DNA from: Austropuccinia psidii
Taxonomy: Eukaryota; Basidiomycota; Pucciniomycetes; Pucciniales; Sphaerophragmiaceae
NCBI GenBank assembly: GCA_023105745.1
Contig: JALGQZ010000011.1
Span: forward strand, 13,731,975 to 13,795,974
Length of the DNA: 64,000 nt
Reading direction: 5' to 3'
The translations under genes and the position numbers were made by a program. Positions within the stretch are counted from its first letter, which is position 1; every line of letters starts with the position of its first letter. The notes beneath the pieces are model-generated. The model ran no database searches and was not told the DNA's origin. It saw nothing but the letters and a program-made list of their open reading frames with translations. Of this stretch, positions 24,730 through 36,688 are shown in pieces.

Positions 24730-27700
24730 TGTCAGGTTGACTCTATGATATAGCTTCAAAATGATAATAAAAGCTATATCTATGAGTGTGACACGAAAAT
24801 TGTGAGCCTTGAGGCATATTTTACATACCCAAATAGGCCACAATTATCTTAAAAAGAAATTTTGAATTATACATAACTCATAAATCATGCATATATTCAA
24901 AATTCATCATTTTTGATTTCAGAAAAGATGAATAACTTTTTATTGAGTAAGTAAATCCATGGATTTGAGGCCAGATTTGGATTCTACACAAAAATTCACC
25001 TAGGGTAGCTCCATAGAGTGAATAAGCTCAAATTAACTCTTTGAGGTGGTAATATGGAAAATACTTCAACACCACATCATTAATACCACATAAAAGATCC
25101 GTGAAATTTTTTGTTTTTCTTGATTTTACGCCAAAATAATGGGAAAGTGAGAAATCCCATGTTACATATACACTAAGTATAGTGTTATACATGTTTTGAG
25201 CACTTAATATTATGGTATTCTTACATGCACTTTTGGTACACCCATAGTGGATATCTCACTTTAAGCTTAAATTTCTATTTTGACGTGAAAAATAAGCAAG
25301 GGGGACAAAAGACATCAAAGAGAGCCAGGGTACCCAACTTCTGAGGCCCCAGAGGCGTGGATAGCTCCAAAGCTTGGTTCCATTGCTGATCTTGACCCAA
25401 TTGGTAAACTAAACCTCTTTGGGAACTTTGTTACCAAGTTACAACTACTGTAAAACACCAGAAAATAGCAAATAACCTGCTATTTTGATGTGCCGAGGAG
25501 GTAAAGAGCTACTTACACTCCTGTAACCATGTCAATTACTAATGAATTTCCATGGATAAACACCAAAAGAGTAATTAAAACCCTTTTTGGACTTGTATCC
25601 ATTGATTTACCTCATAGAAACCAGTCAAACACTGATATTTGCAATTCTACGTAGAAATGAGGTAAAAACTTCAAAAATTCGTTAAAAATACAATTCTTAA
25701 TGAATCCTTCTGAAACTGTCAGGACCAATTGAGAACTGTATTATCTATGGTCCAACCAAAAATAATTACAGCTTTACTAGTAAAATTCAAAGTTCTACTT
25801 ACAGTCCATTTTTGGTTATTCTACGTGAAACACTGAATCTTCAAAAATTCACAGTAAATACAACCTGTGATGAAATTGTCAATAACTTTGATACTTTGGG
25901 AAATCAATGATTACTTTGGAATAAAAGAAGATTTACAAATGTTACTCCTTTTATTCTTAACCATTTTGGGGTTGGTAATCATATAAAAGCATCAATTAAG
26001 CAATTATGACAATTTTACGTGACAACAGATGATGTAAGTACTAATCCAAAAGGGTTTAATGCTTTCTCACTCACTGGTTTTTCAGTTTGCCCCATGGCAC
26101 GCCTCTATGAGCTGTTGTTGACTTAAAAGAGGCCTTCTCTTGCTGTTTTTTCTGTATCATCATCTTATTATCATTTTATATCATTGTTACCAACAAGTAA
26201 GTATTAGTTAAACTATTCTTAAGTGTTTTAAATCTATCAGAACCAATCAGAAAGACGTGAAATCATAGAATCCAACTATATATTGTTGTAATCCTGCTAT
26301 AAATCATTTTGATCTCTTAAATCCACAATTCTACATCAAATTTTGCTACTTTTATCTATCAATAAGTTCTTCGGAGTATTAGTGAGTCATTTATCTTTAA
26401 TTCTTAAAGTTTTTCTCTAGTAATAGTCTTTCTTCAAGGATTAGCTTTATAATTATTCTTGTAAAGGATAATTATATATTAAAATAATTTTATTATTTTA
26501 ATAAAAGAAGTTTTTATTATTAAATTATTCTTGTAATTGATTCTTGTAGACAATTACTTGCTCAATGTTAAAATCACTAGTAGTGCTTAACACGTGAAAG
26601 AAATAATTCTTTAATTATTTAATTGTGGTTATAATAATATTTTATTATTATATTTCATAAGAACAGACATAGTACTGTTGATTAATAGTAATATTATCAT
26701 CAGTTTCATAGTCACATCTTACAAAAATAATGATGATACTAAAGTGACAGTATGACTATAAGGGCTATACTAAAATAATTTAGTGATGTTGAGTGCTGCT
26801 GATAGCCCTGGGTGCAGTGTTTGACTGTTGGTTTACAATAAACACCCTACAATAATTAAAGCTTATAATTATAACATTTTAAATTCTAAGGGTACCACTT
26901 CTTCCAAGAAGTTATACCACATAAGAATATTAAGAACAGGATGCTGTATTAGCCTCATGGTGAAGAAAAGCCTCCTTTTATCTTGTTCTGGGGTAGTGGG
27001 AGGTGGTTTACCTCTGCACACGACCGCAGAGTGAAACGTTCCATTCATGTGGGCTCGTTTGTGGTTCTATACACTCAATAAAGACTATTATTACGTGGCA
27101 ATGTGGTTTTAGAACCACAAGTAGTCATTTTTACCCTATTATGGGTGAAACATTTCACCAATGGAGTTTACAGGTGTGTTCTGGTGCTTCTGATGCGTAA
27201 GAAGCTGTACAGAACCTGTATGGATCTCTGTATTTGAGTTAACTATGAGGTATTGAAGTATAAACAAGCTTTTGTCTTTTTGACACTTTACAATCATACT
27301 TATGGGATAGTATCCCACTATAAGGCTGTATTGGCCAAACTGTGGGATTTTAACCTTAAAACTGCTATACCTTTGTCAGTGTTTAAGATATTGAGCGCCA
27401 AATTGGTTCCTTGCATAGCTCTGAATGTGATATACACAATGGTACCTCATTAGGTATGGTTATAATTAAATATGGCAAAGTTATGCTTTGTACAAGTTTT
27501 CTTGTACACATTTATAATTTGTCCAAAATGTATGGAGCTTGTTTTCTACATATCTTTTGTTCTAGATAAGATATGTGAAAATTGATGGCACCATTAGATA
27601 GCCCTGATTGTTCTCTTTCAAAAAGGACCCCACTTTAGGTATCTCACACTAAAGTTGTAGAAGTCAGATGGGAGGTGAATATTTTAATCACCCTTATTTG

Positions 27701-28072
27701 ACCTTATTTTGGTCATACCTTCTGTAATTCTGGTTCTAGCTTAGTTTGGATAGTACCATCGGATAGCCCTGACTTAGAGCTTCAATTTTAATACCCATTT
27801 GATGGGGTTAAGACTCCTCCTCTGGATTTCAGATGAGAGGTGAAAATTAAGGTTTATTCTCAGCAATAGCTTTGAGCAGGAATGACTTTGTTATTCTTTG
27901 TCCAATTATAATGGGACTTGTATATTTGGAACGAGGTGATTTTCCTCTTTCTTTTGATACCTTTTGAGTTAATTTGGCTCAGCTCCATGTTTTGGTGGTA
28001 TCTTGGCCTTACCAGTGGCTTATGGTATTTGGCTGTCATGCTTATGCTGTGGTTTTGAGTCACAGGCTGACA
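24730..28072 (-). repeat. Family-1 solo LTR (minus), itself interrupted
   Basis: It begins TGTCAGGTTGACTCTATGAT and ends GAGTCACAGGCTGACA, the reverse complements of the ends of the complete family-1 LTR. Flanking target duplications are exact: ATTTC at 24725-24729 and 28073-28077. After removing the nested family-2 solo LTR and one AAAAT copy the LTR is about 1415 bp, matching 1420-1436 bp for the complete element. It keeps the family hairpin at 27102-27119 and the segment GATAGCCCTGGGTGCAGTG near 26800. Confidence 0.93.
24801..26723 (+). repeat. Family-2 solo LTR nested inside the family-1 solo LTR
   Basis: It begins TGTGAGCCTTGAGGCATAT and ends TTTCATAGTCACATCTTACA, matching the ends of the solo LTR 58654-60680. 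Exact target duplications AAAAT flank it (24796-24800 and 26724-26728). Length 1923 bp. No coding sequence. It carries a scatter of ACGT/ACGC motifs (see findings). Confidence 0.93.
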
Positions 28073-29084
28073 ATTTCAAGTTTTTGTGATGATGAAATTA
28101 TTATTGAACCTTTTTACCTCACTCTTATACCATGTTTCAGGATTATCACTTTAACTCTAATTTGATGACATCATGCACTGGGAAAATGATTTTTTTTCAT
28201 GGATTATAGTAGTGCTAATGATGAAATACTAGTATCTAGCAGTTTCGTCTCTTATTTAACTGTTAAACTTGAAATAAGATTAGAGTTAAAGATAAGAAAT
28301 GATAAATTTTAAGCCTAAAATTTGATCTTTCATAGATTTTAGGTTATCAATAGTAAAGCAATTTGAATATTGTATTCTGATAGCTTGGCCTGTCTTTAAT
28401 ACGCTTTTAAGGGGATATCATTAAATCATCAAACCTCTATTTTGTATTATTTTTATTTTAACTAATCTTTTATTTCAAAATTTAATATGTTATAATTCAA
28501 AACATGACTTCATAGGGGTTCACCTTTAATATGGTTATTATGATTACATCATTATTCACATATGAAATAGTAGCATCTAAATCTATACTTCTTTTGAGTT
28601 TGGACTATTTTTACATGAAAGTAGTCAACAGCTATTTCTATTTTGGCCAAAATCCTCTTATAATTTTTAACCTTGTTTATAGCTTTCCAAAGAAAGTTTA
28701 TATCTTTTTTCTTACAGCTATTTTGTGGTAACTTTATTTTTGAATCAAATGTTCATCATGTGTAATTCAACAGTTATTAGCCAAAAACCATGAATATATA
28801 CACTGATCCTAAAAGTTTATACATAGAAGTAATCTCAGTAAGTATTGGTCTTACAAATATGGAATGAAGGCTCCATATATATAGTTTCTGATGGGAAATA
28901 CAATTATTTAATTCATTTAAAAATTTTGTTCATTGATGTCTGAGATAATCAAGAATTTATCCCTTTTTCTGGAATTTTTACCTATTTGAAGATTATGATT
29001 AAATCACTTTTGTTAAAAAACGTTTTTAAGGTTATTTTGTGACTTTTTTGGATATGCGGTCATATCTCAAAGGGTCACATAAGC

Positions 29085-30840
29085 TTAAAAGCCCAGAAGT
29101 TGGCAGTTCTGATCCTGGAAATGGACTCAGAAATGTATTGAAGGAATTTTTGGCTATGTTATCTATTATCAAGTAGTTTGAAGCCTTCTAAAATGATTTT
29201 CTAAAAAGAATAAGAAGCAATTTGGGCCTGATGAAGGTGATGTTTGAGAATGTGGGGCATGAAAACACACTCATAAGCCACAAAGAATTATTTATAAATT
29301 TGCTTGAGTAATTAATCTGACTTAAAAATGAATTCAAATAGAAAGGAAGGACTTTTTTTATAATCTTTTTTTTGGCAAAGAAAACTTAAATTATTCTTCT
29401 TCATTTGGTTCTTCACCTAAAAAACTTTGAGTAACACCATAGGGTGTTATATGCAAAATTGATTCTTTTAGCTGTTATTAAAAGGATTCAAAGTTTGTGA
29501 GAAGAATGAAGAAATCCAAAAAAATAACAAAAGTTTCATTCTTAACACCAATTAAAATTTGCTTTTTTAATGTGTGATATCAGGAAGAAATTTGAAAAAA
29601 TGCATTGGTTTTCATATTTCATATTTGGTTGAGAATTAGCCACACAGATTTAAATTCTTTCATGGACTCAGTTCAAGCTGATTCAAAGTAATTACATGTC
29701 CTTCAACACACAAATTGGAAAGGCCCAGCAAAGATGGAATCCCAAAATTGGATTTCAATTACAAACCCTCTATTATTGCATCTACAGGTTTAAAAAATTC
29801 CATTCTGGAGAAAATTTGGGGTTCAAAACTTCTTACTTAAACCTTGGAAAAGGATCTACTTAATATTCACCTAGATTTTTCTAGCTTTGAATTCATTTTA
29901 GAAAAATAAATGAGACATGCCTTTCAAATAATAAATGAATGTTTTGAATGTGCCAAAGGAAGATGGGATAAATGTTTCAAGACACAAGTAGTTCAAGTAA
30001 TATATTTCATCTTACTTTCAGCCTTATATTTCAATAATTTTGATGTTCTGAAGAAATTTGAAGAATTTTTTTAGACCTTTGGGGAATTTGAGACTAAAAA
30101 TCCAAGTTTTCCTTTAAATCTTCTCAGACCCTATAAATAAATGAAGAAGGGTGTTCTACCCAGGTAACCAACTACTCTCAAATTTACCCAATTACAAAGG
30201 GGCAAAACTAAAATAATGATAACATTACAGAGAGAAAGAATATTTGTGGTCAGAAGCTTGGGGAATTTTTGGTCATATATAGCAGCCCATCTCATGAAGA
30301 ATAATGGTTATAAGGAAGATATATCTTACTCAGATGAATTCTTGAGTATATCACCCAATGCCTTGACATTCCTATGAAATGTATTTAGTTAAGTTGATAT
30401 GAGTAATATGAGGCTTTGCAGTAGGTATTAAACCCTATGGGTATTTTTTTCTTTTTCTATTTTATAGAATTTATTTGTAGTTGCAGTTTTTTAGTGGGGG
30501 AATTTGAGCCTTTAGGCATATTTTACAAAATTGAATATTCCACAAATAGCCATAAACAATGTTTCAATTTGCCAAAACCTATCTCAGGGTTGTTCTATGA
30601 AGCTATGATCAGAAAATTAAATCTTTAACTATTTCAGAGACTATTTTGAAGATTAAAATAATCAAATAAACGTCCTCTAATACTCAATAATAGGAGTCAT
30701 GAGTGGTTTGGAAGCCCTTTTTGATATTATTATCAAATCTTTTATCATAATGGACACTCAAATAATTTAACTTATAGTTATATCTCAAGTATTACAAGCG
30801 TTACTTCTGTATAAGAAAGTATAACTAGTAAGAAAAAAGC
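29085..30840. other. Low-copy stretch with possible decayed coding sequence
   Basis: This was continuous with 16060 before the family-2 element arrived. Plus-strand frames at about 29640-30370 give long stretches broken by only a few stops, for example CFECAKGRWDKCFKTQVVQV and SYSDEFLSISPNALTF, so a decayed gene is possible. I recognise no family and AT-rich sequence makes chance open frames common. Confidence 0.3.
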
Positions 30841-31087
30841 TAATAATATGATGTGGGGGGCTCCTTGGGAAAAATCTTCCTTTTAGCCAAAATGAGAATA
30901 GAAATGGGTGTCTGGCCTCTCTCCCCATTTTTGTAGTGAAACATTTTCCCCAGGTGGTTGAATTTTGGTTGAACACAGTGTCTATAATGGGTAAGGGTAT
31001 TCAACCTTAAACCCATTCAAACCCACCAGACAAGCAAATTGTTGTGTGTATGAGTATTGATATTTAGCAAATCTTCCTCTTAAGAGC

Positions 31088-31830
31088 TCATACAGTTTCA
31101 TTAATAAATACATCCTGACAATACCTGTACAGTGTTAATTTATCAATTAAATTTTCATACACCAGTATGAAACTGTATGATCACTCAAATCCACCACACC
31201 TCTTGTACAGAACCTGTACATCCATGAAGGGCATTTCCTATCCAAGACCAATTTACTCAATTATTCCTCTCAAGAAAATTCACTCTTTGGATCAGGGTTG
31301 GTCAATTCTCATTTATATCAGCCCCTCTTTCTCCCCTAGGCACATTTCCCCAGTTAGTTACTATATTTGATTGATTATTTAATAAATATTCTTATTATTA
31401 ATTTGGAAAAATCTTATTTATCGGTATAAAGTTGGTCTTTTCATTTCCTCACTTGTTCAGTAGAGCTGTGGTGGCCGTAGCCTTATTAACCCCTCTCTTT
31501 CCTTTCTGACAGGTTGAAGCAGTGGAATTTCACTTCTTTTTGGTTGGCTCTTTTATTCATTACTGTTACTGATTTGTGTTTCTAATTTTGTTATATGTAT
31601 TTTATTATTTTTCCCAATTTCCATTGACATTCTTAAGTGTACTCTTTCTTATGCCACTTGAGCCCTCCATACGTTAGTCCCAGCTTTCTGACTGCCACAC
31701 CCTCTTCACTTAAAAGACCCCCTGTGGCATCATATTCATTAACACATAATCTCTTATTTCTTTTCATTGACTTGAATTACTTTTTGTCATCCATCTATTA
31801 TGATCTCTTCATGATTTTATGATTTTTGAT
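31088..31830 (+). repeat. Family-4 LTR, conserved part
   Basis: This resembles 63270-64000. Shared landmarks are CCCCAGTTA before a Pol II-like AT stretch, TTGTTCAGTAGAG, GGTGGCC, CCTTATTAA, GACAGGTTGAA, TTGGTTGGCTCT, GAGCCCTCC and TTCACTTAAAAGA. It begins here with a perfect 14-bp inverted repeat, TCATACAGTTTCAT (31088-31101) and ATGAAACTGTATGA (31167-31180). True LTR ends are not resolved. Confidence 0.65.
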
Positions 31831-31979
31831 GATCTTATTATTTCTTCAGAAATTTTCATCTCATTTATTATATTCATATAAAAAAGACTTCTCTTATTCA
31901 TTTCTCAATCATTGCTGACCACATCACTCTAATTTGAACTCTCAATCAAAATTAAATTTTCATCTTTTGTTTTATATTC

Positions 31980-32340
31980 AGGTCTTATCAATTTTTGATT
32001 TCATTAGTCAATTGAATGGGACTCATCGGGATGATTGATTCAGGTATTCAAGATTCTCTTTCAATTTGATTGCTTATTGATTGACTATAAAATATTTGAA
32101 GATAACTGATTGACCCTCAAGAATTTATTTGACTTACTGGTTTGATTTTTACTAATCAACATATTGTGCTGAGTCCTGAAGATATTGATTGACTTATTGA
32201 ATACATCAAGAACTTGAGGTTTATTTTGGGGACATTTATTGATTTATTGAATTCTTGAAGACATTATTGAAATTTAAATTTGAATTGAATTAATATTTTA
32301 TTTATTTATTTAAATTTATTATAAATTCCTCAAGAAATTG
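31980..32340 (+). repeat. Low-complexity ATTGATT/TTGACT-rich leader
   Basis: Short degenerate motifs such as GATTGATT, TTGATTGACT and TTATTGA recur irregularly between the family-4 LTR and gag. There is no gene. It is probably LTR end or leader of the family-4 element. Confidence 0.45.
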
Positions 32341-32539
32341 ATTCATCCACAAGATTTGGAATTTTTCATTTTCATTACTCAAGCATTGTTCACATTGATT
32401 TCAACTCAAGAATGTTTATTTATTCCTCAAGTTTCATCAAGATTCTCAATTGATTTTTTCTTTTGTAAAAACTCAATTGTTTTACTTAAAGTATTGCCAA
32501 CATTTTACTTCTTATTCTTAAATAAGGCCTGATCAGCAT

Positions 32540-33840
32540 AGCCCCCCCCAGAAAATAATAAAAGATCTCAAAGCAAGAGATTTATACAAAATACCACCAA
32601 ATGAAGGGGAAGAACCCTCAAGAAGAGGAGGTATGAAGTCAAGAAGATCAAGATCATTCTTTGGCTTGTTTGGTGGCTACCCTGGCATTTCTCAAGGGCC
32701 TAGAATTATATTGGGGAAAGCTTAAGATGAAGAGCCAGAAGGGTATGTGGAAGAGGAGATGTCTGAGGAGAAAAAAGTGGAACCTGCCTTTGACGGTGGC
32801 CCTGAGGCTTATGAAGCTCAAAATCTAGCCCTTTCTAATAAACCTCTTTCCTCTTGAGCTGAACCAAATTTTCTCAAGACAATGGAGCAAATGACTCAAC
32901 TAATGGGACAGCTCACTCAAGAAGCTGCCCCAGGTACAATTCAAGAGCCCAAGCATTAAAACTTCCATCAATGAAGGAACATGACTCTTTTTATGGTACT
33001 CAAGCCCATAAGCTGAGAGGATTTATCCAACCCTGTCAATTACTTTTCCATAATGACCTAGAAAACCTTTTGTCTGACAAGAAGAAGGTTCTTTAATCAA
33101 ATTCCTTTCTTGCTGGTAGAGCTGGAAAATTGATTGAACCATATCTCTCAAATATCTTCAATGAAGAACCATCCTCTCTTCTCATTAACTGGCAGATTTT
33201 TCAAACCCAGATATTCACTCTGTTTGGTGATCCCAATGAAGTCAGGAAATCTGGAAAAGGGTTGTATAATCTAAGGATGAAGGAGAGTGGTCATGTCTCC
33301 TTGTATATTGCTGATTTTAGAAGCTTAATTTCAAGAATTGGCGATTGGGGAGAAAGGGCTTATATTCATTTCTATAGAAGAGGATTGGCATCAAGACTTG
33401 TGCAAGAGTTGGATTCTCACCCTGGCAGCTTTGACACCCTTCAAGAACTCATGGACATTACTTTTGAATTAGATACCAGGTACCATGAGAGGCAGAAGTA
33501 AAAGGGTAGTCATCAAGAGAAGAAGCCTCCCATCACTGGTTCCAATTTTTTCAGGCCTCCTCAATATTCATATTCCATGAAGCCTCAGAACAAGAAGAGA
33601 AAGAAAGATTTCAAAGGATAAACCTCATGCTGCTCTCCTCAATAAGGACCATAAGCTCATTGGTTCTGAAAAAGAGAGGAGGATTTAAGAAGGGTTATGC
33701 ACTTATTGTGGTGGCAAGAACCCAATTGAAAAATGCTTCAAGAGGCCTCAAAATAGGCCAGGGTCATTAAGATGCTTTCCTGACAAGCAGGGAAAAGCCT
33801 TAGTGAAAATCATAATGTGTTCAATGCTTCTCACTGATTT
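32540..33840 (+). pseudogene. Chromovirus gag (broken), family 4
   Basis: The frame starting near 32570 gives a basic and acidic N-terminal region (RDLYKIPPNEGEEPSRRGG). After a frameshift, a 123-codon segment (33130-33501) carries a typical Ty3 capsid fold signature: FNEEPSSLLINWQIFQ, FGDPNEVRKS and DFRSLISRIGDW. A zinc knuckle follows near 33700 as CTYCGGKNPIEKCF, with its histidine lost. Gag of this type forms the particle shell and is distinct from the Gag of families 1-3. Confidence 0.75.
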
Positions 33841-34667
33841 CCTTCAAGAGCACAATTGTGTACTCTGAATACTAGTGTCAAAAAACCTTTAAAATGTCTT
33901 GTTTTTTCTTCTGTATCTGAAATTCCTCATATTATTCTCATTGATTCTGGTGCTACAAACTCCTTTACTTCAAAGAATTTTGTTCTAAAGTACTCATTGA
34001 CCATGTCAGAGCTATCTGAAAAATCCCTTTTTTAGTTTGTATTATCATGAATCCACGTCCTTGTTCATCACTTATTATACCAAGTGGGTTGTTGACTTGC
34101 CTTCATTCCTAAGCTTTTAATGGGAGTTTTTCATCATAGATTGACCCAAGGGAGAAGATGTAATATTAGACTATAATTTCCCTTACCAATTCAATACCAT
34201 TATTTATTGGAAAAATGGATTGATCACCTATGATTCTAGTCATAAGGGTTCTAGTGGTATTAATTCTTCTACTATTAATAGATTTCCCAATGCTGTGAAA
34301 AGTGTTGCACTGGTTGGTGAACTTAAGAAACCTTCCCTTCCATCCTCCCCTCTCAGTCATTACTTCCATCAAGGGATGAATTATTCAAAGAGATAAAAGA
34401 TGTTGGAGAATATTTTTCCATATTTTCACTTCAACTTTTTCAAGGAAATATGGGACTTTCTCTTCTATCCTTCCATAAATACCTGGAGGAGTAGTTGGAT
34501 GATGAGTAAGAGACAGAAGAAATCAAAACTGTTCCCAAGGTGGTCCCTCCTGATTATCACCATTATTTCAATGTGTTTTCCAAGGTGAAATATTAGAAAC
34601 TGCCTCCTCACCATGCCTGTGATCATCATATCAAACTGGAGGGTCTTCTACCAACAATTGGTGTTAT
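33841..34667 (+). pseudogene. Chromovirus protease and RT N-terminus (broken), family 4
   Basis: The protease is visible near 33935-33990 (LIDSGATNSF, with the catalytic D-S-G). The pre-RT segment near 34590-34660 reads KLPPHHACDHHIKLEGLLPT. The frame is cut exactly by the family-1 insertion at 34668 and resumes after 44261 as VIYSLSNHESE. Internal stops and frameshifts are present. Confidence 0.75.
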
Positions 34668-36103
34668 TGTCAGCCTGTGACTCAAAACCAGGGACAAGCA
34701 TGATAGCCAAAATATAATAAACCAATGGTATAGCCAAGATACCACCAAAACATGGAACAGAGCCAAATTAGCTCAAAAGGTATCAAAGGAAAGAGGAAAC
34801 TCACCCCTTTCCAAATATACAAGTCCCATCATCATAGGACAAAGAATAACAAATTTATTCATGCTCAAAGTTATTTCTGAGCATAAATCTTAATTTTCAC
34901 CTTTGATCTGAAATACAGAGTAAGAGGCTTAACCACATCAAATGGGTATTCCAAATGAAGCTCTACGTAAGGGCTATCCAATGGTACCAGCCAAACTGAG
35001 CTAGCACCAGTATTATAGAAGTTATGGGCAAATTCAAGCCAAATAAGGGTGAACAAAACATTCAGCTCTCATCCAACTTCTACAGTTTTAGTGTGAGATA
35101 CCTAAAAAGGGGTATTTTTGCAAAGAGCACAATCAGGGCTATATGATGGCTTGATCCATTTCCTCATATCTCAAATATAGCAGAAGCTATGGGGCAAACA
35201 AGCCCAATACAGCTTTTTGCCTAAATGACGCATATGTACAAAAATCTTGTACATGGCATCACTTTGCCATATTTAATGATAACCATATCAAATAAGGTAG
35301 CATTGTTTAGAACACATACAAGGCTACACACTGATTCAGCTTTGATGTTGATATCTCAAGAACTGACAAAGGTATAGCTGTTTTAAGGTCAAAATCCCAC
35401 ATTCTGACCAATACAGCCTTCCCATGGGATAATATCCCATAACCATGATTATGAGGTGTCAAACTGATGAAGAAGCATGTATATACTTCAATACCTCATA
35501 CGTCAGTGAATAACGGGGTCCCATACAGTTTCTGTACAGCATTCTATGCATCATACACATCAGAAAAGGGCTATGTGGCCCCCAGATGAAATTTGCACCC
35601 TGTATTGGTGAAAACTGCCCAGATGTGGTTTCAAAACCACATCTGAGCCCAATACAGGATATACAGGTTCTTTCAAACCACAAGCCTTTCCCAGAGAGTG
35701 AAAAAATCTTCACTTCCTCTATGTGGAAAGGTCTAACAGCCCTTCCACCCCATTTCAGGATAAAAAGGAGGCTTTTCACAGCCAGAATAGCTTCCGTCAT
35801 CCTGCTCTTGAATACCCTAAGTAGTAAACTGTCAAAAACAGTTTTATTCTTGGGTAATAAACAGGTATAATTATAATTTTAATTATTTTAGTCTTTATTA
35901 TTGTTACCCAACAGGTAAAGATGCACCCAGGGCTTTCAACAGTGCTCACCACCACTATATTTCATATAGTAAAGCCCTTATATTCTTAAATTAAACATCT
36001 TTAACTCTTATAAAACCTTTTTCATTCCTTTTTTACTGTGTCAAAGTCATGATTAAAAGTTGTCAATACATTTCAATACTTTTATCATAGACTCAGCCTG
36101 ACA
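34668..36103 (+). repeat. 5' LTR, family 1
   Basis: 1436 bp, TGTCAGCCTGTGACTC...GACTCAGCCTGACA. It contains a row of small perfect inverted repeats: TGTACAA/TTGTACA near 35233-35254, and AGATGTGGTTT/AAACCACATCT at 35621-35644 with only 2 nt between the arms. The promoter is expected here; I cannot place a TATA box securely in such AT-rich DNA. Confidence 0.93.
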
Positions 36104-36106
36104 TTT

Positions 36107-36124
36107 TGGGGGCCTGGCCATCCT
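36107..36124 (+). other. Candidate primer-binding site, family 1
   Basis: TGGGGGCCTGGCCATCCT starts 3 nt after the 5' LTR, the usual place for the tRNA primer site. TGG pairs with the CCA tail, and the following G would pair with a C discriminator base, as in eukaryotic tRNA-Pro. The family-3 element has TGGGGGCCCAGCCGTGAT at the same place. Confidence 0.5.
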
Positions 36125-36148
36125 TTAAGCCTTTTTTGGACCCTAAAA

Positions 36149-36201
36149 GTAAGTTTTTTCATTAATTTCTTTATTTCTGACATTTTGTTTTATATTTTTA
36201 G
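36149..36201 (+). other. Predicted leader intron, family 1
   Basis: GTAAGT donor, a CTGAC branch-like site near 36177-36181, and a TTTTTAG acceptor. Length 53 nt, typical for fungal introns. It lies in the untranslated leader between the primer site and the leader exon. The donor might instead be joined to the acceptor at 36688. Confidence 0.45.
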
Positions 36202-36688
36202 GTGGTGTTTTTCTTAAATAATATATATTTTATATATTTTATTTATCAAATTGGTCTATGTACCACCTTTTACTCATATCTTAAGAGTATCTGTCACTTG
36301 TTTAATACCCACAAGACCTCTATTTTTGGCTTGTTTTACATATAAAAAGACATAAGTCATCAATAGGTTCTGTATTTTTGATTAAATAAGGACACGTCTG
36401 ACTGTAAAACCAACAGCTGAGGGGTGGTCAAGCATATTGTTTATTCAATTACACTTATACAGATCAAACTTGAAAACCACAAGTGAATCTGTGGGATACT
36501 GGTACACAAACAGTGTAACAGGGTACCAAAAGCTGTAATTCTTACGTGTAATTGTTAATTCAATTACACTGTCATTATACAGGGAATATTGTAGTAATAT
36601 ACAAGCCCAGAGGCCATTCTTAGACGTGCAAATAGAATTTGAAGAAGTCTTAACTGACATAAGCCCTCTTTTTCCTACTTTGATTCAG

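Larger units (their letters stand above)
16066..29079 (-). mobile_element. Family-2 Ty3/gypsy element, complete outline but decayed, carrying nested LTRs
   Basis: A minus-strand element with 3' LTR 16066-17795, internal region 17796-23917, and 5' LTR from 23918 to 29079. The 5' LTR was later split by a family-1 solo LTR (24730-28072). Exact target duplications TAAGC at 16061-16065 and 29080-29084 show these are the true outer ends. With the insertion and one target copy removed, the 5' LTR is about 1814 bp, close to the 1730 bp of the 3' LTR. The coding region is riddled with stops and frameshifts, so the element is old. Confidence 0.88.
23918..29079 (-). repeat. 5' LTR of the family-2 element, split by a nested LTR
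   Basis: The two parts are 23918-24729 and 28078-29079. They are separated by the family-1 solo LTR 24730-28072 plus one ATTTC target copy. The second part aligns with 16860-17795 (ACTAGTATCT, TCTTATTT, GCCTAAAATTTGATC) and ends AAAGGGTCACA at 29079. The first part aligns with the start of the 16066 LTR. Confidence 0.85.
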
